Assembly: GCA_013398295.1 (NCBI GenBank)
Contig: VZSF01001401.1
Location: 124,001 to 188,000, forward strand
DNA length: 64,000 nt
Origin: Chionis minor
Lineage: Eukaryota > Chordata > Aves > Charadriiformes > Chionididae
Reading direction: 5' to 3'
Part shown: piece by piece, positions 11,282 through 23,362 of the stretch
Layout of the letters: every line of letters begins with the position of its first letter
Position numbering within the stretch: position 1 is the first letter of the stretch
The notes under the pieces: model-generated
Database searches by the model: none
What the model saw: only the letters and a program-made list of their open reading frames with translations
What the model was told of the DNA's origin: nothing
Position numbers and translations under genes: made by a program

Positions 11282-12945
11282 GAGGATTGGAGGCATATTA
11301 AAGAATATCTAAATGTGCTACTCATAAGTAATGACTTCTTTAAACAAACAAAAAAACCCCAACAATACACATTGTCCATGGATATTTTCTTAAAACCCAG
11401 GGGGCTGCATTAATTACTGCTGCAACACAAAATCCTTGTTTGTCCACAGCAAAATCTGTTCTCTTACAGGCAACTTTACACAGGATCAGGATCTAAGTTA
11501 CTTCAACTGGACCTACTAATACTATTGCCAGTATCAGTCAATACCAAGCCGAGATGTCTCTCTTTCGTGAGCGGCACTGTCAGAATGAGATGTCTCAGTT
11601 TGCATAGTTACAAAATAGTCTCTTTCGAAGAGGACTGAAATCAATCAATTCACCACTGACCGTTTGGGGGACCAACTGGTCTGCCCTGTACTCATTAACA
11701 ATGGCAGTGGTTAAGCGAACCGTTTACTAATGTACCTTATGATGCCTCTTTAAAAAGGATGAAAAGAGGAAAGACACAAGTAGCCAGCTAAATTCAGCTG
11801 GAGAGAAAAGATTCAGCACTAGCGAGTAAGGAAGAGTTTCTGTAACGTGTTCGCTAGGCTGGCAAGCTCTGATATAATTAGAATGAGGAATAACTGCAGC
11901 AAACTGCTGGCATATGCTGAATTTCCTGGTGTTCATATTGCTTAATGGGCCATCACCAACACTGGTGGGGTTTTTCTGTTTGTTTTAAGACAGACAACAA
12001 TGCTGGAAAATGAAATACCTCTAAAGTACAACCATTACATAAATATGAAATAGAAGAGGAGCTATTCCATTAGGGTACCCTGATTTAGGAAGAGAGGATA
12101 AAGAACACCACAGGCAGATTTCTAGACAAATGGTGACACTAAGCTGACCGTCTGGCAGAACCCATAACAGCTGATTAAGAAGAAAAGGGAAAAATGCGAT
12201 TAAACCATACTACACGTAACAGTTTGATACTGTACTGTCATCTCTGAAACTCTCTAAAAGAAGCTCTTTATAGGGTCTGACACAGCACATACAGAAACAC
12301 ACTTTAGCAGCAAGAAGCTAAAACGAATGCAGGAGAAATAAAACATATTCATTAAAAGTAACTTGAATTAGCTCAGAAGAACCTCAGATTCAGGTCAAAC
12401 TGAACATACTTAAATAAGAGGAGTCAAAGGGACTTGGTAGTTTAAGTACCTTGGTCGATAGTTCGATATTGCTTTAGTTTCTATGCTGAAAAAGCAACAT
12501 AAAGAAGCTAAACCAGGCTAGTATGTGCAGAGAATTCAAAACCAAAATAAACCACCCAAAACTCAAACACAGCTCTTCACGTTTATCCTTAGAAATGCAA
12601 ACGAGCTTTGTCCTTGTTAACAGGTGCTAACTAGCAAGGCACCATGCTGCGCTCAGATGTGTTACGGATGAGCAGATGCCTTCATGTATTCCTGGCCATA
12701 GCCTTAGGAAAAGCGTCACACACGGAGACAACAAAGATCAAACACTCCTCAAAGCTGACTATGAGATTTCAAAATGTAAAAGCAGGGATGAGGTTGAAAA
12801 GTAAAAACGACATCAGTGAAACAGGACACTGCCACTGTGCATAATTTGTATCACTATGCCTTTGAATTAACTGTGTGAGGGCTTGTGCATATACACAACT
12901 TTAATTTTTCAAGACTCCGCTTTCAGCAATGCTAGATGCACCTGT

Positions 12946-13027
12946 TGGGTTTTTTGGTTTTCTGTTCTTGGAGTTTCTTTGGTTTGTTGGGTTTTGTGGT
13001 TTTTTTGGTTTTTTGGATTTTTTTTCC
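12946..13027. repeat. G/T-rich low-complexity tract
   Basis: About 80 bases of T runs broken by GG or GGG (TTGGGTTTTTTGGTTTTCTG and similar), ending in T7. It is the longest tract of this kind in the window. Confidence 0.8.
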
Positions 13028-13929
13028 TCTCTTTTCAGTCGAGACTTGATTATTCTATCATGTTGGTATAAATTGGGAATAACTTCATAGAAGCGAAGGG
13101 ACAGGTGACCCAAGATACCTCTCACACTGGTATAGATTTTCCGAACTTTTGTCTGCTGTGGGTATTTTACACTCCCTGTCACCAGGTATCTCAACAATCA
13201 CCACGGTGAGACCAGAAGGAAAAGTGATTTTTATTTCACAGACGGGACACCTATTGGGATAAAACACAGCACCCCAGCAGAGCAGGGACAACCACTCCGG
13301 TAAAGGCGTACACTCAGGTCGGCAGAGTCACACACAACACATACAGGTATCTCTGGGCTGTAGGTACCTGCAAGATGAGCAAGCAGAGTTGTGCGTGTAG
13401 GTGCCTATACCTATGAGTTGGCCTAAGATCCTTTATAAACCTTGTCCTGCTGAGTTCCTCTGATACTGTACGGAGCATATCTGCATCATGTAATAAAGAA
13501 CATTAAAAAGACACTTTTACTACAAGTAACATGTAAAACAAAGCAGCACAGCCACATCAGCAAAGCTTGCTAAGTTACGTGCATCACCACTGAGACTACA
13601 TCGTCTTTCAAAAAATGACAACTAGGATCTTTGTGTGGCCCCATTGATCTCTGTAGACCAAAGAGATGCTTGTGGCTAGCTCAGTCCTTTTTACAATGCT
13701 GCGTGCAGTGTAAGAGAATGAATGACCACAAGCATTTGATGGATCACAGAACTAGGTTGGCAGGTACGGAATCCCAGACTAGTACTCTGAGCAGAGGCTC
13801 CTCCATTCCTTCAGGCTGTAGTCACCAGCTAGTTCAGTAATCCAGGCAAGCTGAAATTCTGCCTGGCAGTGTAAATGAGCATTTTTGATACCACTTTGTC
13901 TGAAACTCCACAAGATTAAAGTAATCCTG

Positions 13930-13996
13930 TCCTGGGGCAGGGAAGTAGATTACATGACCTCGCAAATCCTCTACAGCCCTGCGTCCCATGATTCTA
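13930..13996 (+). mobile_element. Short, diverged CR1 3' end
   Basis: TCCTGGGGCAGGGAAGTAGA, TTACATGACCTCGCAAATCC and CTACAGCCCTGCGTCCCATG followed by ATTCT align with the sense CR1 3' end of the subfamily reading GGGGCAGG.GGTTGGACTAGATGACCTC....TTCCAGCCCTA.ATTCTATGATTCT. The order of motifs is intact but many bases differ, so this is an ancient fragment. The terminus coincides with the ATGATTCT unit typical of CR1. Confidence 0.65.
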
Positions 13997-14111
13997 CTAC
14001 TGCTGGGGATTGCTGCCTACTCTGTTCCCAACCTGCCCCAGTGGCATTCAGACGACATTCTCATCTTCGTGCGTTTAACCACCTTAAAATATTTTAATCT
14101 GTTCAATTCCG

Positions 14112-14124
14112 CCCCCCCCCCCCC
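14112..14124. repeat. C13 homopolymer
   Basis: Thirteen C followed by AAACAG. Length polymorphism or sequencing error is likely here. Confidence 0.9.
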
Positions 14125-15402
14125 AAACAGTCAGTTACCAATACAGAGTATACCCATCGTCATCACGGTGACAAAATACCCATGTTTATGTAAAAAATGT
14201 TTTAACTTAATTTCATCCATGCTACCTCTTGCAAAATCTGGGAAGGAAACACACGTTGAGTGGAACCCTTGTCCCTGGTTAGTCTGCACCCTTTCTCCAT
14301 CTTGGCTTAGGAGGGCTGGCTCACAAAATCTGCTTGCATTACTGTCAACAACCTGAACTGGATGGTGCTCGGCAGAGGAACAGATGCTTTAAAAGGATAC
14401 TGAAATAGAAGCCCCAGCCAGACATAGCTGACTCAGATTTGAGAGACTAGGCCTTCCAGCAGATCTTCCTAATTTGTTTTGGTCTTTCCTATATCAGCCA
14501 TTGGAAAGCATTGAGTCACTCTGCTCTGGAAATTCATTATCCACAACTCGGTTCTAACAGGACCCAGAGATAATTCATCTCTTGACAGTGAAATAGACAT
14601 TGCAAGGGAAAGAAAGATGCCCCAAGGTCAAATATTGCTTGGTGTTTGTGATTCACACGGCTTCATGTAATACTGCTTTCTGCTTTTCTTGGTCAGATTC
14701 AAGAGACAGGATTAAGTCAAGGGAAAAATTTTCAAAATAACGGGAGAACAACATAGCTTCTAAATGATCTGAGAACTGTGCAGTTGGTGAACTGACATTT
14801 TAAAAGGTTATTGATTATATAATTAACATAGATAATCAATAAAATTTAGTTAACATTTATGTAGACATTAAATAGAGTATGAAATCTGACTGTGAACATC
14901 TGACAAATATTTCCACTAGGAATCTAATGACACATTTGAAGAGAGATGCTTTCCTACAATCCTAGAACGTGTAATAAATTTGAAGAAAAACCTCTGCTAG
15001 ACCCATTTAGTAAACTGATCTTTCTGCAAACTGTTTTTACCAACTAATAAATTCCTTCTACGCCACCCAAAGCAAGTACCAAGTCAGCATCACAGCATGG
15101 ATTTGTCATTAATCATGTTCGTAAGTGACTGCCTTTTCTCTGGAAAGGCCAGTTCCCATATTGCTCAGAGCACGCTATTTCACTCCTCAGCAGTGTAGCA
15201 AAACCAGCAAAAAAAGTACTTTGCAGGCATTAGTTATTGGTGTTAGGGATATTCCAAAAAATGTCTTTTAGTCAGAATGTGCTCATTTGAGGGGTGAGGG
15301 GCAGTAGAAAGGGGAAAAAATATTATTTTTCTTGGAACATACCCATCTCAAAGAGGTTTTGTGGGAGAGATTTGTCATGACTGGGCTCTATTTTCCCACC
15401 AG

Positions 15403-15502
15403 AATAGCCAATAAGCGAGTGGTTGGAGATTGCAGATGTGAATCGAGCAGAAAATCTAACCAGTGGTTACTGGCTATTTTGGACTATGTCATTTCTTTGC
15501 TG
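15403..15502 (+). other. Candidate plus-strand exon A
   Basis: The acceptor GCTCTATTTTCCCACCAG ends at 15,402, and a very strong donor CTG|GTAAGTTTGG follows 15,502. The 100-bp segment has a one-base lead and then 33 open codons, including SNQWLLAILDYVISLL, ending in phase 0. It is separated by only 134 bp from exon candidate B in the same orientation. It runs opposite to the presumed leftward gene, so it would belong to an antisense or nested transcript. Confidence 0.22.
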
Positions 15503-15636
15503 GTAAGTTTGGTTTGAAGTGCTTGAAAGGTCTGTTTCACTTCTGCAGCAGAAAAGGAAACTTCACATTTTGCAGAAGAGAATCTGTATTTCTAATTAGG
15601 CTGTAATTGCATTCTTTCCTTTCCTACCTCACCCAG

Positions 15637-15793
15637 ACTCTAGGTGGGCTGTTTCACAGACCACCCAACTGTGGAACCTCGCAGACTCAGAGTCCTTCCA
15701 ACACCTCTCGAGAGGCTTTCTGCGAAATACCTAAGTTAATGCTCAGAGTATCAAAGCGCTCATACTGTCAGCTTCCTCTCCGTTTAAAGAAAG
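15637..15793 (+). other. Candidate plus-strand exon B
   Basis: An excellent acceptor, CTTTCCTTTCCTACCTCACCCAG, ends at 15,636. The donor AAAG|GTAAATG follows 15,793. In phase 0, the phase left by candidate A, the 157 bp are open for 52 codons, including TLGGLFHRPPNCG and KRSYCQLPLRLKK. The pair therefore forms an uninterrupted two-exon frame of about 85 residues. No protein family or transposon is recognised in it. Confidence 0.22.
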
Positions 15794-17359
15794 GTAAATG
15801 TATTCAGCTCTTCCCTGCAACGCACGAGCTGAAGCGCAAGCTGAAAGGCAGAAAATGATTTTGGGTAAAACAGAAACAGGCAACCCAAACATTCTGTCAC
15901 ACTAAGGAATCATGAGTTCATTATAAAGAGATTAATTTTTGTATATGTTATCTGCAGATCTAATTAAACTAAGTGCCACAAGGCTGGTAATGGAGAAGTT
16001 ACTTTTGTAACTTTTTCTTTCAGTATAACCCCAAAATTTCCCCCAAGCAAGTGAAGCTCTGCAAACTTATCCTGTGTTATTTATAAATCATTCCCTCGAA
16101 TAAGGCAATCTCAGCAGAACCAAAATAGCCATGCTGAAGAGCAGGGACAACTCTCGGTGAGTAGACAGATAGAGAATGTGCACTGCCAAGATATCAGAGG
16201 GAGGGAGTATATTTGTATTTTTTTCAGAGGGACACATTGTTTCTTGAATAAAACCCAAACTTTAAAAACACAAAGGCTATTTCAGCCATAACAAACACAT
16301 AAGTAAATGTACACTTACACAGAAGTAAAGCACAAAGAAAGCACTAACCTTCAGGTAATTACTTTGCCACAACATGTCTAGACTGCCCAAAATTACTTTA
16401 AACAACTGTCCTAAAAACTAGAGATTTAAAAAAAAAAATCTCCATATGAATTCTCCATATAAATGTTACATTCTTCCTTTGAGCAAAGCAGTTGGTGAAG
16501 GGTTTACTGCTATCACAGTAAAAACTATCCAAGCACAATGATTCTGAAGAACCAAATTCAATCTCCTGTTTAAAAAGATCTCATCCACACCATAAAAAAT
16601 GAAATATGACACTGAGATAAATGAAGGCAGGAAGATGAAAAAGAACTTGTCAGCAGTGAAGTGATTCTTCATAGTTACTAATGCTCCTTTGCTCTTCCAG
16701 CATTTCTGCCATTGGAAGCTGGCTGCTAAAGGGGCAAACAGAACCCTGGGACTACAAGGTGGCAGTTGCCCAAATCATTACAACAGTTTGAAGAAAGTTT
16801 CTCCAAAATTACTGATACTAATACTAATAATGAATAAAATTTTGCTAACAAGTACTAACAACATGGACCAAACCCGAAGAGGTAAATGCCTTCTTAAGTT
16901 AACACTCCAACTAAATCCCTCCTAATCAATAATTTACCTGCTTCCCCTGACTGCCTCTGAGAAGAAAATGGTAATTTTATCACAGAGAGCAGAAAATAGC
17001 ATCAAGGAGCAACAAACATTAATGTAAAGACCTGCAACAGACTCTAAGATTGGTCTGAATGAAGCACGAATGGGAACATCTGCGCGCAAAAGCACCAGAA
17101 CAAACAACAGGAGTCAGAAGAGGGACATGTGCTGATGACCCGACTGACAGCAATCACACTGCTAAGTACCAGAGCATTGTTTCCATCAAGATCAGGCAAA
17201 CTATGTAACTTCTCTTCCTCTTACCCAACACAAGGTCATGCTGCAGCCATAAAACTACCACAAACCAGAGAAACAAAGAAAATGGGCAGCGTGAGAGGCA
17301 TGCGGGGTAAAGCAAGAGTGAGGCAAGTCTCATGCCTTAACTGCTGAAACCTGAAGGAC

Positions 17360-17800
17360 ATAAAAGACCCATTCAAAACTCATCTCCTCACCACGATCCA
17401 AGTGGAACCCAAGAGACATAGTGAGGATTCAGCCCCCAGCAGCCTTGTCCTGCGGGCTGCCCACAAAGATCCTGGCCAGACCGCTTGGGCACACGTGGTT
17501 TGGTGCTGGTGTTCCCCCGACATCCTCAGAGGCTGAAAACAGAGCAGTTTTCCCACACAGCATGAGAAATATTGCGGGGTTATTTCCAGAGTTCATGAAC
17601 GAGCTTTTCCCTGGGCATATGTCATCACGAGAGCTGAACTTCCTTTGCCTCCACCCTCCTCAGAAAGTCCCTCTAAAAGTACCAGCAGACCATCACAAAG
17701 AAGTATTTGGTTTCCTGAAGCGCGTTTACCTTGAACCTTACCTGGTTCAAGCCCTATGGCTGATTCCCAGCACACAACAGTGGGTTACATGAAGGAAGAG
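17360..17800. other. Moderately GC-rich block, unexplained
   Basis: A stretch of raised GC contains a 123-codon plus-strand open frame (17,421-17,792) and, on the minus strand, a very good donor GAACCAG|GTAAGG at 17,742/17,741. No acceptor of similar quality is obvious for that donor and the translations are unfamiliar. It may be a regulatory element or an old repeat. Confidence 0.2.
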
Positions 17801-18640
17801 AATGCTGTTTGGTTTTTCTGTAGCTACACTTCTGCATGCTTTCCAACAGATAGCAACAAAGAGCTTTTCATCTCCTAGCAATTCAGACGACAAATACAAA
17901 TGAGCGTCATACATATAATTTTGATATTTCCTTGTCAGTAGCAGTTAAAAAACAAATAAAGCAGAATCCCCTTCCCTATAGAGGAAGAAAACTAAGGAAA
18001 AGACAAGAATTAACAGTAATGCCATAAAATAAAAATGTACCTTACCACTTTGTTAATAGTTCTGTACCGTTCTGACTCATTCAGTCCTAGTTAGTGGGTC
18101 TCTTCTCACATAAGAGAACCACTAATATAAGTTACAATCCAATGCAAGTGAAAGATGACACATTCTTCATTTACCTAGAGCCAAAGCAAAAATATTTTTC
18201 TCACCCCTGTTAATACTGGGTTTTTTATGCTATACCAGTTAAAGACACTTTTGAGACGTTTTCTCTCATTATTCACCCAAAGTAGTCCTTTATATTTCAG
18301 CCAGGATTATCCAGAGAATAATACACTTTTATCCCTTTCCTCAAAACACACTTGTGCCCCAGGAAATTTAACTGCCTCTATCTAATCCCATGAAAGTCCT
18401 TTCTGAATCACTTGGGGATTGACCTCATGAATTTTTCATTGTTATTTCTTGGTGGGACTGTCAATCAGTGATGAAAAAGAGGAAAACAAAACACAGAGTG
18501 GTTTGTTAGAAACATCACCTCAGCCAGCACCAAAATTACATCAGATGGGATAAAGAAGAATCACTTTGAAAAAGCAGCGTGGAAAAAAGCATCTATTACT
18601 GTCCTTTTCTCTTTGCTTTCTAGGATTAATAGCTTATTTC

Positions 18641-18677
18641 CTTTTTGTGTTTTGTTTTGGGTTTGGTGTTTTGTTTC
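18641..18677. repeat. G/T-rich low-complexity tract
   Basis: CTTTTTGTGTTTTGTTTTGG continuing GTTTGGTGTTTTGTTTCCC. It is short and of the same class as the neighbouring G/T tracts. Confidence 0.6.
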
Positions 18678-20650
18678 CCACCCCCCAGGCACATTCAGTG
18701 TTGCATTGTTTCCCAAATAACATCGTGGGCACTTCACAGAAGTTTACAAGAAAACCTCATCATCAGTTGTGTTTTAATCAGTTTTCATCAAGTCACCCTG
18801 AAATCAAACACCACGAGATTTTTTTTTTTCCTTCACACTTCTGCGTTGCAACATTCTGTCACGGTAGTGACAGAAATATGGAAGGTGTGGCTCAGATCCC
18901 ACAAGACGTCTGATCACTCCTGACAAGTTAAACGTGAGCCCAAAGAATGTTCTCCCACAAAAAAACGCACAAACGCTGTACATCGACCCCCCCGCCTCGG
19001 CACAGAAGCTTGGTATAAGCAGACTAGACCCAGCATTATTTAGGAGTCCCAGCCACACATGGAGACCCCACAGGTGCTTTGCAAATGGAGATTAGAAGGG
19101 CTGATCTCTCCCTAAAGGCCAAACAGTAATCGTGTATACAGGAAGGCAGAGGCAATGCAGCAGTCATATGACTTTTGCAGACCTTTTCAGCTGGCCTTAA
19201 GGTAACTTACTCTCTGTGAAGTACGTGCCTTTAAAAAAATTAGTCTTTTAGCCTAAGAAGGGCAAAAAGAAGCCTCATGAAAGAACCACGATAAGCGCTC
19301 ACAACTTCCTAGAAGTTCACAACAGTAAGAAGGCAGAGCACAATTCCCCTCCCTGAAAGCTACAGCTAAGCACAAGGCACAGGACCTGACATGCTCAGGT
19401 AAGCACAGGCAACAGCTTTAGTTTGAAGAACTGGATCTTTCTTCCCAGACACGGGAAGACAATTTTGATACAACTGCTTTCAGTATTTCTAGCAATACAA
19501 TCCTCCACTAGTTAGGCCTTCACATCTTTGCAATGGAAGAACCAATCTCATCCAAGCTGAAAGATGCGAAGATGTCAAATATGGCTATATATGAGTAATA
19601 GCTTGTCTATTTTTGGAAATAAAGAGCTCTGAAGTCTGTTTCATCCAATGTGTACTTTCCCTTCTATACTATTGGTATTGCATTATTTTTATTTACGGTG
19701 TGTTATGGTTAATATTTCAATAGGGCTCCAAGACCTCTGAATACCTGCGTTCTTCAAAGTTGGTTCCTTAAACTCACAGGCTGGAGCTCTTACGTACAGC
19801 ATTAGTAATCTAATGGGTTCAAGGGATGCTCCAGAACCAGCCTACAGGAAGGACCTATATATGCTGGAGATTGCCTATTCCAGTACAGTTCAGCAACCAG
19901 GGGACAGGCTCCCACCCCCAGCCATTCATGTGAGCACATTATTTTGGGAAAAGGCACTTTATTCTAAGAAAACAGAAGTAAATTTTCATTTGGGAATAAT
20001 TACTCTGCTGCGAGTCCAGAATAAAGGGTCAACATGGGGATGGGGATAAATAGTTTGGGTCACAACAGTTGTGCCAGTCTGTCTCCCCGAGGGAAAAACA
20101 ACAACAACAAAAAATTTAAAAAAATTTAAAGAAAAATGCCTAAACCAAAAAACTGCACTTGCAGGTTTCAGATTTCCCTTTGCTGGCTAACAAGGTTTTT
20201 AAATACTGGATTTGGGCAACATGACTGACCCTGAGCACTGTGGGTCTGAGTCTCCTCAGCCATTACAGAGAATTCAGAATATCCTTACACATGTGCATGA
20301 GTGGAGGGGCAGGATTTTCTTAAATCAACATAAATCAAAGGTTTACTTCACCTAAGAATAAATAACTCAAGGTATATATAGCTCACACAAGGGGCTCCAT
20401 CTGGGCATCCCAGCACCGTTTGGGGGTATTCATGGAGCAACATGAAACTAGATTTCTTTTTTGGGGGATGAACTTTGAGATTATATGTATCTCAACAAGT
20501 AACTCTAGTATAAAGTTAAACAAGAGATCTCTAAGACGGCAAGGACAACAGGTTTCCTCCAGTATTACTCCCTGGGCAGCATGACATCGGTGCAAGTGAG
20601 AGGCCAGGCCTCCACGGAGCTGCTCTAGGTCAAACCAGCACTAAGAAATG

Positions 20651-20747
20651 TGGTTTTGTTTTCAGTTGTTCGTTTTTTGTTTGGCTACTTGGTTTTGTGT
20701 TGGCTGCTGGAGAATATGTTGTTTTCAGGCTTTTTTGTTTGTTTTTA
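20651..20747. repeat. G/T-rich low-complexity region
   Basis: Repeated GTTTTGTTTT and TTGGTTTTGTGTTGG-like words over about 100 bases, interrupted by unique sequence. It has the same base pattern as the tracts at 11.2, 12.9, 18.6 and 21.3 kb. Confidence 0.6.
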
Positions 20748-21326
20748 GCAGACCGGTAAGTTGCCAAGCGGGCACTGCAAACAACCAAACTCGGCAGGAG
20801 CTGTAAACACCACTCTCTCTGCGCTGTCACCACCACCACCCTTTTCTACTACCAAATGCACTGGGCTTCCCTATAGGAAAGTTTAAAATAGGATTTCTCA
20901 ACCTCCTTAGCTTAACTCTCCCAGCAGCAGCAGAACACCTAAACAAAGGGTTAGTAGGAACTTGAGGTTAAATAATGGTCAGAGACATGTAATGCCTAAA
21001 ATAACATCAGCCACCTGAAGCCCTTTAAACAAACATTACTGGTAAGTAAACTGCAGTTTATTTTAGTTCTTTCCTTTGGTAAATAACGCAATAACAATAA
21101 GCTAGGTAAAGAAAAATCTGTTCACAACATGAATTTCATTTGGATCCTGTCCTTTCAGAAAAATAAATTTAAGAAAAATAGTGTAGTATATTTTACATTA
21201 ACTAAAGACTCTGTATCCCTGTACCCAAAAGTGGGAGCTGAGAAACCTGCAGACTAAGTTTAGTCTGTCTTAATATCATTATCACACTTTTCCAAAAGGT
21301 CCTAGAGGGAAGTGGGGAATAGGTCG

Positions 21327-21376
21327 TTGTGGGTTTGGTGGTTTTTGCTTTGTTTTGGTTTGTTTAGCTGGTTTTT
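21327..21376. repeat. G/T-rich low-complexity tract
   Basis: About 50 bases of TTGTGGGTTTGGTGGTTTTT-type sequence made almost only of G and T. Confidence 0.7.
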
Positions 21377-22644
21377 AAATGAAATTTTAGAGAGACGGTA
21401 CGAATCAATTTATTTAAAACACTATGGCTATCATGAGGGAAGAAATGGTACATCTACACTGTTTTTCTTGCCAGTTGAAGTGAAATCAGTGAAATCTCTC
21501 TGAACTTTCTTTGTGCAACTTAAATCACAAACCAGACTTCAAAAGTAGTAATACAGCAATTGCACTAAAAAGAAAAATAATTTGAGGAATAGAAAGCCAT
21601 CAGACCAAGAGACAAAGGACTAAACAGAGCTCTAGTTAAGAGGGGGGAAAATTGTATGAATAGAGAAGGATTCTTCTCCAAGCAAGCCAAGAAGTGCTAA
21701 GCTTTGAGAGGTAGAAATAAACCTTCCCACACTAGTAAGACCACATCCTTTCTTTAGTTTCTTCAGTGCTTTCTTTAGTTTCATGTTGCTTCCTTTCCTG
21801 TTCTGTAATGACCCTATCAGGTAATTAGATCTTTCATCTTCCGCTTAGAGTTTGGCAATTCTTTCCTTAACAGTTGCACAGTTCACCAATGGAGGCAAAC
21901 AGGGTACTGGTTTGTTATCAACTGGCCTGTGTAGAAAGTAAAATGTGTCCGAAGTATGAAAACTTGAAATACTGTCTCTGTCTGCATTTATAATGCTAAG
22001 TGATTATGTGCAGCTATAAAAGTACTAAAACATTTTACCAGAAACAGTTCTCCTTTCCTCCTCTTTTAACATTTTGATGTCTGCTCAGAGCCCCAATAAT
22101 GTAGGCAATTTATTAGCTTTCACACATCGACACTCGCATTTTTGATCCCCACGTGTTGGTGTCTGCACCGTACGTATCTGCAGCATGACACCGCTGCCAG
22201 AAACAGCAGGTTGGCACATCCGCACCAGAGACCTGATGCAGGAAAGAAGAAATAAGAAAGCAAGGAGAGAAAAAGACAGCAGCAGTTCTGCCCTGCAGGA
22301 CAGCACTCAACACGAGATTACTCTTGGCTCTGCTTTTGCTATCGCCTTCCACCAATTCACTCTAACAGCAGCCCCAAAGCGTTTAGTGGTTATATGTATG
22401 ATAGAGCCATTGCACGGCAGGATAAGTGGACTGTACACACTTAAATCCATCCTCATTCAGCATGGTTAACCCTAAATGAGACCTAAGGACATTCTTTAAG
22501 AGGGCCTGTATATGTATATGCCCGCCTCAGTAGGTCCTGCAGCAATAAATGTTGCAGTGCATTCTACAAGCAACTGTCAAATCTCCCTTCTATCAAAATT
22601 CTGCAATTTTTTTAACTTCAAAAAGGCCTTTACAGACATTCACC

Positions 22645-22662
22645 AAAAAAAAAAAAAAAAAA
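22645..22662. repeat. A18 homopolymer
   Basis: Eighteen A followed by GAAACC, with no adjacent recognised element. Confidence 0.9.
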
Positions 22663-23092
22663 GAAACCGCTTCAATGCATAAATGTATTTCTCAGGCATA
22701 TCCCAGAATATACATTTTAACATATTCTTACAATGAAAAAGGAGCCTCAAGTTGTAATCTGCTGTCAAAAAGCAACCAATTCTGAGAGAAGTGCTTCCAC
22801 ATCTGATTAAGCAAGCAAGAAAGGATGAAGACAATTTGTCTTTAAGGCAGGAAAAAGCAGAAAAGCTCCTAAGAATGGCCAGCAATGGAGGGAAAAAAGT
22901 GCCTGCCAACATATTTTTAAAATAGGCACAATTTTAACTACTCATTCCACTGAAGTGTCGCAGGCACAGCTTTGTTTTCAGAGATTTTGATTTTCAGACC
23001 AAGTGTTTCACACCTAACATATGTACATATTCCTTGCATATAAAAAAGTCTGGTTTTGCATATTTGTCAGAGCAATTGGATGACTTGTCACA

Positions 23093-23362
23093 ATAATCAC
23101 CCTAGAAGAGACCTGGGGGACCTCAGGAAGTCCCTAGTCCAAACTCCTACTCAAAGAAGGGTCAGCAGTCAGGTCTTAAAACCCTCAAAGGATGGAGACT
23201 GCATAATTTCTCTAAGCAACCTGGGTCCACTGCCTTACTGCCCTCATATATAAAAAAAAAAAGAAAAGAAAAAAGAAAAAAAAGATTTTATCCAATCTGA
23301 ACCTGGTTTGTTTCAATTTGGCTATTGTGTCTCACCCTTTCACAGTGAAAAGCCTGGTGCCT
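23093..23362 (-). mobile_element. Older CR1 LINE fragment with an expanded internal A tract
   Basis: The plus strand shows a diverged reverse complement of CR1: CCTAGAAGAGACCTGGGGGA, then CCTAGTCCAAACTCCTACTC, AAGGATGGAGACTGCATAAT, CTCTAAGCAACCTGGGTCCA and, beyond an A-rich stretch, TTTGTTTCAATTTGGCTATT and CACAGTGAAAAGCCTGG. The order matches the CR1 3' region. Where the consensus has a short A run in its AGTAAAAAAGTTT segment, this copy has about 33 bases of A with scattered G (23,252-23,284), probably a secondary expansion. No intact reading frame remains. Confidence 0.85.

Larger units (their letters stand above)
14000..23090. other. Mostly featureless non-coding stretch
   Basis: Apart from the plus-strand exon pair at 15.4-15.8 kb, the GC-rich block at 17.4 kb, three G/T-rich tracts and an A18 run, this stretch is AT-rich unique sequence, as expected for intron. 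A 19-bp segment on the minus strand (16,938-16,956) lies between a TTTTCTTCTCAG acceptor and a CAG|GTAAAT donor and could be a microexon or chance. I saw no transposon body, RNA gene or recognisable coding frame. Confidence 0.5.

Noticed and set aside
13738..13770. Possible CR1 terminus (ATCACAGAACTAGGTTGGCA)
   Set aside because: The likeness stops after about 20 bases and the expected GGGACC and TCCAACC motifs do not follow.
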